Shown here one piece after another: positions 1 to 11,924 of a stretch of DNA of 64,000 nt (position 1 is the stretch's first letter; each line of letters begins with the position of its first letter). The stretch is taken from NCBI GenBank assembly GCA_963281155.1, contig CAUJLY010000006.1:5456001-5520000 (forward strand). Direction: 5' to 3'. Made by a program: the position numbers and the translations under genes. This DNA is from Rhabditophanes sp. KR3021. Taxonomy: Eukaryota; Nematoda; Chromadorea; Rhabditida; Alloionematidae. The notes under the pieces are model-generated. The model was not told where the DNA came from. It was given only the letters and a program-made list of their open reading frames with translations, and ran no database searches.

Positions 1-3000
1 ATTCATGTTAGCTTATATCCTTCATTTACTAATCAGCTGTTACTCAGCTGTCAAATGTCTTATATATACTCGAGAATCGTATCAATCAGATTATAATGGC
101 TTAATCTCCAGTATAAACTGTTTTGTTAAATAAGAAACTAGGAAGTGTCAATCAATGTTATAGACCACTGTTTCCCTCTTAAATTCCTTTCTTTTGGTAG
201 AATTAGAATTATTAAAATTTTATTTAAATTATGATTGAATAGTTTAATGTCATTACCTCGGAAATCGGCAGTAATTAGGGTTGATAATAGTATTGATGAA
301 ATTAGACAATATAACGGCCAAGGTAGTATTTTCATTGTGATGATAAGAACAATAAATTATGTGATTAGAATTATAGCCAATAAAATAATTTGATTGGAAA
401 GCTTTTTAACAAAGGGCTGCAGCAAGACAGGAGCTAAAATAATGTTTTGATGGGAGACTATAAAACAAAAATAGTTGGCTATAAATTAATAAATGACTAA
501 TAATCGCATAAGTAAATGACAAATATAAATGAATTACAAACCTCGTACAAGATGTTCGTGCAAATGTTGGAAGGCCCATAATTAGTAAACTCATGCTAAT
601 TAGCAGTAAGCGCCCTCTTTACAATTGAAGTGAAAAAAGCTGGTAAACATATGGTCTTTTTGTTAACACCCATTAAAGGTGTTTCAACTAAAAATATATT
701 TGTTATGGCAATTCATAAGAAAAACACTTTCTACCATTTAATATGTGAGAATATTTTTACAGATGAATATGTTTTGATAAACAAAAACTGTGCCTTTGTA
801 CAAATTGATGCTGCTATAAAAAACTAAACGTGGTTTTTAGCAATGTTGCCGATCTAACAACATAATGAATAATTGTGTTAATGGTAAGAGTGTTGTAAAT
901 TTTGAAATGTCGATCAAATGAATAATCGAATAATAATGAGTTAAAAATGGCTAGTGATTTATATAAAACAAAAAATGTTACTTGAGACAAAACATAGACT
1001 TGAATAGAAAGATTGGGCAGTAAGTGTACCAAAGTATACAACAAAATATATAAATGACGCAACAGTAAGTGTAAATATTTGGATGCTTTTAAGGTACTCT
1101 CATACTTCCTTTCAGATCAATCAGTGTGTGCCTACAATTTGTATATGTTTCTTAAAAAGTAGTCGAGTATTAGTTTTGAACTTTCAAAGTGATCGGAAGA
1201 AATTCTTTTGATGTTCGTAAAGGTTGTACTCAATTAAATAATAAGCAGTAGCTAAAACCAAATTTAGAAACAATTAAAAAGGTGATGGGGTGCTTGTCGG
1301 AACAGTTTGATGGTTTTAAGTACCGCTGCCTTGCTTAATTTTAAACGAAGCCTAATTATTGTGCTTTTAAAGTTGTTAGAGACATTTGACATACTAAAGT
1401 TGGTAGATTAACTAACATACAATGAGTAAATAAATATTTGGCAATTCGAGTTAATAATAACTTTGTTTACAAAAGGCTGAAGACGTCTTTAGTAATTGAG
1501 ACAAGAAATTAGTAAAAGGAAATAGTCTAAGATATCATTTGAAAGTATATTCATAAGGCCAACCAAGATAACTTTTAATGTTTGTGAATGTGTAATAACA
1601 GAAAATAGTTTATAAAGGCAGCAATTTTAGATGAATCAAAATATCAAGCCAATTTTGTTCATACTCTCAATTCTTTGGTTTCTGTTTTAAAATTAGTACA
1701 TCTGGTAGATGTTTGTACAATAGTGTGTATTATATGATTTGATCAGATAAGAAAGTAAAAATACTCTAATTGTTTGGTTCTAATAATTAATTGTGTTATA
1801 AATGTCTAATGAGGGACATTAGCGATGGAAAGAAACGTAAACAAAGAAAATTTGTCAGTAAAATTATGTTACAGAGTAATATTTATTAATGGGAACAGAT
1901 AGAAAATATATGCAGAATGTAAAATAATAGTGATTAATGTTGCTAGGATATATGTTAGATTTCTTATTAACAGCCATCATAATTAGAATAAAGATGTAGA
2001 GGGAAGAAAGAAAGTTGCAACAGGTGAGAATATTAATTTATGAGCTGTTACTTGACAAATAACTCCAAAGATATGACGAATGGTCTGATTAGTGTGTGTT
2101 AAGTAGATAACAAAAACAGAAAATGACACGCAAGTCGTTACTAAGTTCGAGAGTAAGACTATAAATCAGTAAAAAACGAGCAGACTGATTTATAGTGTAC
2201 AACTTCAAAACAGGCAGTCTTGTATTTGGTTAAGAAAGAAAAGAATGGCATACATCAAATGTCTATTTGTTCATCATAATCGAGAAAGTGACATTTGAGT
2301 CTTGGGTATATAAATATATGTGATGGTTCATAAGTCTCTGGATTTGTATTAAAAAAGATAATAAGTAGAAGTAAGTTTAGACGTTAACTTTGTAACAATC
2401 TAAGCTATAGGCAAAGATTCAAAATTTGATAAAAATTAGGCTGTTAATAGACTCAATTTTATCATTTCAGCTTGCTCTCTCATAACAATTGCCAGTTCTC
2501 AACATTTTGAGAACATATTCTATTATCATAATAAGAGTCCTCTATACTAAATAACTAAATAAATAACTTTTATATTATTTTTGGAACAAGTCAAATTTCT
2601 TTGCATAACCACCAAATTTATTTAGACAAAATAGCCTTAACCAAAATAAATAACAATATATCGTGTTTTATGGGCTTATTAACATGAATGTAGTAATAAA
2701 GTTGCGGCACATCATTAGTCAAAAAGTATATAAAGTAAAAATATATAGTAAAGCGATCATAATAATATATCCCAAATGAGTGAATCTTTATCTTAAAAAT
2801 CATCATGACATTTGTTCACGGTACTCATCAACTATAAGTGACGGGGTCAAACGGAAGGTAGAAATTATATTATCTAACAACACGCATTGGATTAGTATGT
2901 GAAGGTGTATTAGAAAAGGGTAATGGCATAATAATTACTTCCCTAAATAAAGGTTACAGTAAATAAATTATAAGATACTCTTTTTAGTCATGTTAAGCTT

Positions 3001-6000
3001 ATCCAGACCCAACAAATACTTTTTTTAGAGAAATTCAGCCTTGATTATAAAAACATATTTGAAAATGCTATTACATGAGGTTTATATATTCTTAGCTACG
3101 AAGAATGATCATTTGTAGTGTTTTCACGTTATTTAAGTAACTAAATTTTGTTTTAGCATTTTATCATCATATTACATAACAAAGTAGTGTATCAAGATAA
3201 AAAATGGTTGTCCAAATATAGATAGTATTGTATATGGAAGTGTTTACAGATGGTCTTATAAAAATGGCAGTGGGTAATTATCAAGTCCAACATCCTAAAC
3301 TTAGGACACTTTAATTATACTCAATCTAAACAGACAATTAGCTTTTAAAACGTTTACTCTAACCAAGCTCACTATTATTAATATTTCGAAAACGACAAAT
3401 AATTGGAACACTTGTCTGAATAGGTGAGGGGATTTATTCATGAAAATCATTCAACTGGCTAACATGATAATTGCCCATATATACGGATACTACACATAGA
3501 GAAAAGTTAATGACCGCAACTTAATTTCAAAGTTGATTTAAATAATTTATAGATTATAGTGACGAAAGTTTCCCTATATCAAAAATTGTTCTTTGAAGAA
3601 TAGATTAAGTATGCATGCTAAAGTGATCCATGTCGCATATGTGCCAAAAAGCTGATTTTTTCAAGACATTTTTAGCATGTTCAACATTAATTAATAGTTA
3701 TAAACATGATTTTGGTTCATACTTTTTAAAAGTGATAAATACTCATTTTAAGAATACTCAATCTATGACTGTTTGTAGAAAGTGAGAACAAACTAGTTAC
3801 CAAATTTGTTAATCCACAACAGAGGTGGATTATAATGATGCGCTTGCAAGTAAGAACCCAAATTGACCAAATATTAGCATTCAATCTGTCCAAATATACA
3901 CTTATATTTGCATTAATATGTATCCATAACATTCGTTGCTCAATAAAGATTTTTTCTTAACAGGCCTCTAATGAGGAGCTATTTTATTTTGCTAATGATT
4001 GATGGTGTCAAATTCGATGGTGTAAAGAACATTTTAAAGTACGGATTTATTCCTAACAATGATTGAATAGGCTTTATAATAATACATTTTGATTTTGGGT
4101 AATGCACAAAATATAGTATCTCATTTATGAATATCAATTTTTTACCACATATAAGACAATTGACAAAATGATGTGGGATGTTAAGAGACTTTTTGCAAAA
4201 ATAAAAAATACAAATTATTGGAAATATCAAATTCAAGTCGTTTTTGTTACATTTTGAATAAGTCAGGTAATAGTAATGCATAATAATTGAATACTAATAA
4301 ATATACTTCAATTACAATACAATTCATTTTGCGTGGAAGTTACAAGTTTTTAAATTAGCTCAAATTACCTACTAACATTACTTCCCTTTTTAAAATCCTA
4401 TGTAAATGCTTGAATTTCTAATTGTAAAATATGATAATGTGTTTTCTTTCCTATATTGGTTTAACTTAAGAGTAAAATAACTAATACCTAACTTTTAATT
4501 GAATAGTTCAATTTTAATACAACAACTAATCTCTACTTTTGGACATAAATTGTAGTATTTTGTATTGATATCTGTATAAAAAGTTGTAAAGAAAGCTTTT
4601 AAATAATTTTTGAAGGATGAACTCTATCAGCTCAATTTAATTTAGTTTACTTTGGTTTACTTTAAAATAGGCATTCAAAACTTGTTCCACTTAAAATTTT
4701 GTCTTGCTGCCATGTGAGACGTGAAGTTCTTGTCATTGATGTAGGTACCTCAGATCAAAACTCGTTACGGAAAGAATGAGTTGATACTTGAAATTATAAT
4801 AAAGCAACTTAAATACTAAGGAAGAATTGTGATTAAAGTAAACGTTTCTTCTGCTTTATTAATGTATCAAATTGCATTTGAAAAGAGATATAAAGATGTA
4901 ATGGAAGAATCTCACATTTCATCACGCTGTTGCATTTGTCTTCATAATGGTTTGTAGGTGACGCATACAATGAATAGACATTATACTACCTACTGCTATG
5001 TTGAGTTAAGAAGCTTTTTCAATTAACATTATCGCCTCTATGTAGCCAACCTACAATTTTGTTCCTTTTAAAAATAAATCAGTCTTTATAAATGCAGTGT
5101 ACGGGATCACACCTAATTTTATGTCTCAGAAATTAATTTACTATTTTGGTGCGCACAAGTTATTTGCTAACAAACGTTTACTATCACCCATGAATATCTG
5201 AATTGTTTACTAGACGGCCATAATGAGTCAGGTAAATATTCAGGTATACATGGGTAATAGTAAAATCACATTTCCAATTTCTCAACTCAATTATTATGAA
5301 TAAATGGTAAGTGGGAAAGAGATTTATTTTAAACCTCAATTAACCTCTTTTAAATTGTTCTCACATAAAGGAGCTGTGGTATGGCAATTTGTTTGAACAA
5401 AATTATGTGCCTATTAAAGTTAATTTGAACGAGTATGTTTAAATTGATGACCCATGCTGTGACAATGTAACTATAACTTCAAAGACACCTCATATTGATA
5501 TTTTTTGCTATAATAAAATTGTTTTTAATGTTTTTTTAATATAAATAAAATGTGGTTATCTATTTGTCATGTTTTATTTTCGTCTTATTATATCTACAAT
5601 CACGGCAGGCTTACAATTTGATACTTATTCTAAAAAAATAAATGTTACGATGTATTCAAATCTGTGCGGAAATTGGAAAGGAATTCGCAACATTGAATTA
5701 ATACTTATGACAATTGCCGCTTTTCAAATATCCTTATATACCAATTCTCAAAATACTTTTCTTTTAGCTAAAATTTCGGTTTATATCATTAGGAATAATA
5801 ATTTTCATAACTGAATTTTTAGTATTTTTGTACTTTTTTATTTCATTTTTATTTGAAAATGTACCTCAAGGATGCACCATCAGATTTAACAATACTAAAA
5901 ACCAATTTCAAAAGTGTGAAACTGGAAAATGTTCTCTTTGTAAATCAAATCAAAGTTGAATTTACCTAAATATTTTCTTTTTTAAAGAGCATGATTGTAT

Positions 6001-6689
6001 TATTTTGTTTTTTTTTAAATTTAGCTTTTTACAATAAACATCCTTGTTGTTTATAACCGTATGTATGCTAGAGAGTCTTTGCTTTTATAAAATTAAAATT
6101 GAATAAATAATTGCTTTGAATTGCTAAAAATTGGTTAAAATTGCTTTTGATTAAAATATTGTAGATATTTGGTAGAAGTGATAAGTTAATTTGATTTTTG
6201 TGTGTACATTAATGTTGTTCCTTTAATTATTCACAATATTTAATAGAACTTTAACACATTATTGATCTTCTTCACAGTAGTTGTCGTTCTTAAATAAAAT
6301 AAATATGTAATAATCACCACATATAATAACTTCACTATTTTAATGAAAACAGGTTTTATTGTTACAATACCTTGTAAATCACCTGAATATTAATTTAAGA
6401 TGAACATTGCCATGCAACAAATAAAAAGTACCATTTTAATGTTTAGTATTTGGTTTGTAACAGTTTGCGTCAATGTGGTTATATTAAGCCATAAGTCAAG
6501 GTTTTTTGACCTTACAACGAAATTTTAAAATTTACAAGGCAAATGACCTCTTTGATGATGTGTTTGGCGCCATTCTAATATTAATATAGGCGCTGAGCAA
6601 TGAATTCAAGAATTAAGTCGTAAAATTGCATATTAAAGAGTTAAAATGTATTAAAATAATCTTAATAATCTATAATTCTTGTAAATTAC
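1..6689. other. Non-coding AT-rich stretch, no gene recognised
   Basis: The stretch is rich in A and T, with stop codons in every frame. The few open frames (60-100 codons, for example 3979-4281 on the minus strand and 5569-5814 on the plus strand) are low-complexity Phe/Ile/Leu/Tyr/Asn translations without domain motifs or consistent splice junctions. I saw no tRNA B-box, rRNA, satellite array or transposon end by eye. Confidence 0.5.
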
Positions 6690-7071
6690 CTTTTTGACAA
6701 GACATTCTGCCTGGAATACAAACACACCTTTTCGATGCTCCATCAACTGGTATATCAGCTAATATAGCATAATTATCATCAATCTTTTTAAAGAAACTGT
6801 CATGTTACGTCACACCGGATCACTACTACATATTCTTCATAATGCCTTTTTTCCGTATCAAACTTCCGGTTACAACCACCATTAAATTTGTATTTTTAAA
6901 AATAGTTTTACATCTCAGACAGCCATCACATCTACATAGTATATTCATTACTTATTTCAAATCTTACATGATTATTTATATAATAATTGAATCGTCTTCA
7001 AACATAATTATCCTATTATCAGTGGTAATCACTTTGCCTAAAATCCGATCATTCATAATTTCTTTGTCAGC
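6690..7071 (-). pseudogene. Possible NTR-like Cys-rich exon cluster or remnant
   Basis: The minus strand reads as protein-like segments. From 7071, after an acceptor-like TTTAG, comes a segment beginning ADKEIMNDRILGKVITTDNR. It is followed in other frames by a stretch with NNHVRFEISNEYT, then CRCDGCLRCKTIF and VVVTGSLIRKKG. After a phase-compatible 33-bp GT..AG gap (6797-6829) comes KKIDDNYAILADIPVDG and RCVCIPGRMSCQK, ending at a GTAATT donor (6690). The CxC pattern followed by a hydrophobic V-V-V-T-G segment recalls NTR (netrin/TIMP-like) domains, but this is a weak inference. At least one frame change near 6960-7000 has no convincing intron, and I found no start, signal peptide or further exons. 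It could be a decayed copy, an incomplete model or a sequence error. Confidence 0.3.
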
Positions 7072-7274
7072 CTAAATTCTGTTCTTTTTATTGTTACCCT
7101 TTATTTAATTGCACATTTTAAAATTATTATTGGATAACACGTTTATAGATTTTGTACCAACAATTTAATAGATTTTTGTAAAAAATGTTTCAGGTGTCAA
7201 AAAAGAAAGACTAGTTAACTCAAAATAAAACTTTACTTTAACTTTTGTCACTACTAGAACTTAATTTCGGCAGA

Positions 7275-10160
7275 ATGCGGTTTTGTCGGCGTTTTAAAAC
7301 CCTCGATAAACCATTGATAGCATTTTTTAAGTATTATACCGAATTTTACCTTGTTGACTATTATCCTGTATTTATTGCACTTCCTATTTTGCTGACTATT
7401 ATCTTATCAGGTGGATTTTATTGGATAAAAGAATTGACGCTGCTAGACGCCAAAAAACTATATACTCCTTCCACATCACCTGTTTGGACCGAAGAAAAAA
7501 TATTAAGGGAATTGTGGCCAGTCAAACCAAATGAATTTCTACCCGAACGAACCTTTGAATGGAATAGGTATTTGTATGTTGTTGTCACCGGTAAAACACA
7601 TTTAAATGAATCAGGAGAACGTGTTTACCCAAACATATTAAAAGGTAATTATCTGGATCAAATTAAAACAATCGAAAGAGAAATTGCTGAAAATGTTTCT
7701 TTTCCTATCAAAAAGTCATGGAGAAAAACTTTGAATAACACAGATAATAGCACATCTGTTTTATTCAAGGATATTTGTTTAAATTGGGAAGGTGAATGTT
7801 ATCGTCAAAACTCAATCATTACTCTACTACAACGCAAAGATGAATTAGAAGCACATGGAATAGGAATAACTTTTCCCCGTGCAAATACAAAGGGTTCTCC
7901 AATTTATATGGCATTTAATGTTGGCGGTGTTGAAACGTTTAAAAATGATTCAATCAAGGAAGTTAAAGCAATGCGTTTATTTTACTTCCTTCGATTTGAC
8001 TCACCGGCGTACGATGAAATGTCTCAAATGTGGGAAGACAAAGCCAGTGAATTTATCGTTAAGAAATATGAAAAGCACCCGTATATCAAGGTTCATATAA
8101 AACATTCAAGAATTATTGATATCGGGCTAACAAACAATGCAAACCGATTAAAACCATATTTTACGGTAACAGTAGTCGTATTGGTATTTTTTACAGCATT
8201 TTACTCAATGAAATGGACTTATAACAAAAACTTTTTCTTAATTCCTGTGAGGCCTGACTGGTTAAGATCAAAGCCAATTTTAGCTCTCGGCGGTGTTTTA
8301 GCGTCAGGCATGGCAATTGTAAGTGGAATTGGGTTATTATTATGGTGTGGTTATTTTTTCGCTGAAATTACTTTAGTTGCCCCTTTCTTGGTTTTGTCTA
8401 TTGGAGTAGACGACATGTTTATTTCTGTAGCAGCATGGCATAGTAGTGAATCCAAATATCAAGGTAAAGTATTTTATTTTACATTAGATTATTGTTTAAT
8501 TTAGAAAAAAGCCAAGAAGCTTTAAAATTAAGAATGATTGATGCAATGGGCGAAGCTGCAATTGCAATATTTATTACGAGTATTACAGATGTACTTTCAT
8601 TCGCAGTTGGAACTTGGACAGACATATTAGCTGTGAAAGGTTTTTGTGCTATGACGACAGCCTGCATGTTTTTCACTTTCATTTATCAAATCACATTCTT
8701 CGCCGCACTAATGGTGTTTAGTGCAAAATTTGAAATTGCTGGAAAGAATTCAGTAATACCGTGCATTGACGCTAAGGATTATTATGGAGATGATTATGTT
8801 GATAGTCCAGAAAATAAAAGATCAGTAAAAGTATGTGATGAAAAAAGATATTAGTGTTGTAGAAAGTAAAGTGATTAAGAAGCAAAAAAATTTAACATTT
8901 GAACAAAAATCGGAAGGTGTTTTAGGTCAATTTTTCAGCAAATATTATGTCCCTTTTTTGCTAGACTGGAAAACAAAAACAGGTGTACTTTTACTCTTTT
9001 TTTTGTACTTAGGCGTTTCAGCGTATGGTGTAACAATAATGGAACAGGGGCTTGATTATGATAAGCTAATGTTAAAATCATATCCAATAGTTGACGCTAT
9101 CGCGACAGAAATTGAACTTTTCCATGGCGGCGATCAAATAGTAGTAGCTATTACAAAAGCACCAAATCTTACAATGACAGAAAATAGGGATAAAATGGAA
9201 AATGTTGTCAATATTTTTGAAACGATCAAGTTTAGCATAGGACCGAAAGCCACACAATACTGGCTGAGAGAATATATAAAGTATGCAAATACTACAGGTA
9301 GCTATTTACAAGACGATCATTATTCATGGGTACGAGGTGTTTACGAATGGTCTCAATTGTTTGCTTTCTATAAAACATGGGGCCAAGATTTTGTTTGGGA
9401 AAATGAAACAGATATGGATAATTTGGTTATGAAGTCATTCAGGTTCCGATTAGGAGTAGGCGAATTTGCGACAGCGTCAGACCTAGTTGAGGTTACGGCT
9501 AGGTTAAGAGAAATTGCAAGTGAATATTCTGAATACGCAATTATCACTTACCAACAATCTCGCCCTATTGCTGATCAACTTAATGTTCTGTTACCAAATA
9601 CAATGCAAAATGATTCTCTTGCCATCGTTTGCATGATTTTTATCGCTTTGCTGTTTATTCCGAATCCAATTTGCACTGTTTGGATTACAATTGCAATGTT
9701 GACAATTGATATTGGTGTTGTCGGGTTTTTAGCTTTATGGTCTGTCAAATTAGATCCTATTTCAATGATTACATTAATTTTGGCTATTGGATTCTCAATT
9801 GAGTTTAGTGCCCACGTGACGTATGGTTTTATTAGTAATGAAAACAGCCTTTCGCCTCAAGAAAGATGTATTGAAGCAATGGAGAAGTTGGCTTGGCCAG
9901 TAGTTCACGGAAGTCTTTCAACTATTCTCGGCGTTACAGTTTTAGCCTTTATAGATTCTTACATGGTTTTAGTATTCTTTAAAACTATTTTCTTAGTTTT
10001 AGTAATTGGTGCTTGCCATGCTTTAGTACTTTTACCAATAGTATTAAGCACGACCGCAAAATGGACTGACAATTTAATTTCAAATCCAAAGGAAAAGAAT
10101 TGCCTTTCTGTCATTTATGAAAAAGATAAAGATCAAGCTAAATTTACAAAAAAAAAGTAA
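7275..10160 (+). CDS. Patched-related (PTR) transmembrane protein with sterol-sensing region
   Basis: Exon 1 is 7275-8463. A 41-bp intron (8464-8504) joins in phase to 8505-10160. With one base fewer in the A6 run at 8841-8846 the protein is 947 aa, a normal length for nematode PTR proteins. I start at the ATG at 7275 ([13 protein letters not shown]), just after an acceptor-like CGGCAG. The order of parts is: first TM near residues 35-58; a large extracellular loop; a TM bundle at about 295-485 including the sterol-sensing segment ([20 protein letters not shown]); a second-half TM near 560; a second loop; and a final TM bundle with [16 protein letters not shown], a hallmark of the family. PTR proteins are RND-type relatives of Patched and Dispatched used in cuticle, moulting and membrane-trafficking roles; the substrate cannot be inferred. 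The frame break is discussed in the findings. Confidence 0.88.
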
Positions 10161-10641
10161 TTATGCTTGTAAATTCTTTATATTGAAAGAAATAACATGG
10201 GTGGAAAAATAATATATTTTGTATATAAACATTTTCCATATGATTTTAATAAATATTTATATAAAAAAATGGATCTAATAGTGAATTTTTTAATTTTTTG
10301 ACATTATTAATTATTTGCTGAAATAAAACTGTTATTCTTATGAATGGAAATGATCTTTAAGCACGAACATTTCTAAAAGTTGTAGGTTATACTATACTTC
10401 CAAAAACAACCTGATAAAAAAGTATAAAAATAGTTTTATCATTTAACTGCAAAAACACATTTCAATATATTTACTTAATAGTTTTAACGCCATACGAGGG
10501 TTGGATTTATAAGTTTACTTTTAGATCCACATGATTAAGATTTTAATTTGAAGATAATAACAAGGACATTTATTTAAAAACAGGTTGGCCAGAAGATTGA
10601 TATAAAAAGTTAGGATTTGATTCTAAATCATATTCAACAAA

Positions 10642-11058
10642 ATGCACCATTTATATTATTACGACGCCGCTCCATCAAGCATATGCGTTTTAGATACTAA
10701 AGTTAGAACAATGCACAGCGACTATGATTCGGATATTAAAATGGAATTTTTTACTTCATCAAATCGGCCTGAAATCATTTTAAAATTTCTAAAAAATCAA
10801 GATGACTCATATGTGATTGATTCAAAACCTCATATAAAATGTGCTAGATTCAATCATGGGGCAAATAATGTTAGTTTAAATGGCTCCAAAACTCTAGATG
10901 TAAAACTTTCAATGCATCGTGGATTCGCTGAACTTTATGTCAACAAAATAAAGCATGGAAAATTTCATGTTAATTGTTATGACGAGATAGTTGGAGTCAA
11001 AATTGACGGAGGTTTTTGGCATCCTCACTGTGAAATTCTTGATAAGAATTATGTGTGA
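10642..11058 (+). CDS. Small galectin-fold protein, likely without sugar binding
   Basis: A single open frame of 138 codons starts at ATG 10642. The second half follows the galectin strand pattern: LDVKLSMHRGFAELYVNKIK, then a KFHVNCYDEIVGVKIDGGF segment, matching the family's F-x-V-x-V-N-G ... D-x-I-x-x-L-x-I-x-G end. The conserved sugar-binding residues (H-x-N-x-R, then V-x-N, then W-x-x-E-x-R) are missing, so beta-galactoside binding is unlikely. No signal peptide is seen, as is usual for galectins. It is the first of three plus-strand galectin-type genes within 2.1 kb, so a local duplication followed by divergence is the simplest explanation. The family call rests mainly on the C-terminal half and on the neighbours. 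Confidence 0.55.
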   Translation: MHHLYYYDAAPSSICVLDTKVRTMHSDYDSDIKMEFFTSSNRPEIILKFLKNQDDSYVIDSKPHIKCARFNHGANNVSLNGSKTLDVKLSMHRGFAELYVNKIKHGKFHVNCYDEIVGVKIDGGFWHPHCEILDKNYV

Positions 11059-11209
11059 CAGTCAATAGACGTTATAATTGAAATTTATTTGTAGTCACTT
11101 ACATCTATTTAGTTCATAAATAACTATAGCATTTTTATCAAAATCTTATCGTCATTTCCTATTCCTATACATTTGAAACTTATAAATATTTTGACGGATA
11201 AACTTTTAA
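11059..11209. other. Short intergenic spacer
   Basis: This 151-bp AT-rich gap separates the two small galectin-fold genes. It must hold both the 3' end of the first and the promoter of the second, unless the pair is co-transcribed. I see no distinct element. Confidence 0.5.
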
Positions 11210-11614
11210 ATGTTTTACAATATACTTGATAAGTGCATTAATACATATTCTTCATTGGATATAAATATTCATTTAAATATTCGCTCAAAGGATATTAAAC
11301 TTGAATATTCAACTAATTTAGGTACAGCCCTAACTTTAAAGTTTGAACGTATAAATGCAGACTTATACTCATTTTCTACAACACCTTTATGTAAAACACG
11401 AATCGACAATTTGATGGAAGAATATATACCCTTGCCAATTAATGAAATATTCAATATCGAAGTGTCGTTTTGTCTTGGCGAAACCGATATTTATATTAAT
11501 GAGAACAAATTAGCCGCTTTGTACATACAATGCTATAAAGAAATTACGAATGTTAAAATTTACGGATGTATACGTCATGCAAAAGTTACAGTTTTGGATA
11601 ATACCTTTCATTGA
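11210..11614 (+). CDS. Second small divergent galectin-fold protein
   Basis: A single open frame of 134 codons starts at ATG 11210. The pattern is like its upstream neighbour: an alternating hydrophobic strand region (GTALTLKFERINADLYSF), then FNIEVSFCLGETDIYINENK and CYKEITNVKIYGCIRHAKV. These fit the terminal strands of a galectin sandwich. No H-N-R or W-E-R sugar-contact residues are present. The protein is the size of one carbohydrate-recognition domain and has no signal peptide. It may be a structural or protein-binding galectin relative, or a gene drifting toward loss. The assignment leans on similarity of pattern and position rather than strong motifs. Confidence 0.5.
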   Translation: MFYNILDKCINTYSSLDINIHLNIRSKDIKLEYSTNLGTALTLKFERINADLYSFSTTPLCKTRIDNLMEEYIPLPINEIFNIEVSFCLGETDIYINENKLAALYIQCYKEITNVKIYGCIRHAKVTVLDNTFH

Positions 11615-11924
11615 ATTATTCTTTTTCCATCATAAAATTAAAAATTATAAACAAAATGTATCTGATCTTGTTTGAATATTTAAATTTAATGACTCATCTT
11701 ATACTCAGTGCCTTGTCTGACTTTATTTCGTCATGGTTAGCTCGTTATTAAGAGTGTAACAATGAATTTTAGACAATGTGAATCATACCTTTTCTTTTTT
11801 AATGGTTAATTCGTGCTGGTGAGTTGGAGTGATAAGAATAGTTTGAATTGGGAGTGAAAGATTCTTTATTTAAGCATCATTCACAATCATATTTTATCAT
11901 TCTTTACCGATATTTTTATTAAAG
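11615..11924. other. Intergenic region upstream of the galectin gene
   Basis: A 310-bp AT-rich gap. The sequence directly before ATG 11925 reads TTTTTATTAAAG, which resembles the AAAG splice acceptors used elsewhere in the window, so a trans-splice or 5'-UTR splice acceptor is possible. Nothing else stands out. Confidence 0.4.

Noticed and set aside
814..1062. 82-codon minus-strand frame near the left edge
   Set aside because: Hydrophobic low-complexity translation of AT-rich DNA, with no splice or domain support.
3979..4281. 100-codon minus-strand frame, longest in the first 6 kb
   Set aside because: Ile/Phe/Tyr/Asn-rich with no family pattern; a CxxC alone is not enough. The plus strand there is broken by stops.
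8831..8854. 24-bp GT..AG 'intron' in the PTR gene
   Set aside because: Too short, and it leaves the frame unchanged, so the stop problem remains; a one-base difference in the A-run fits better.
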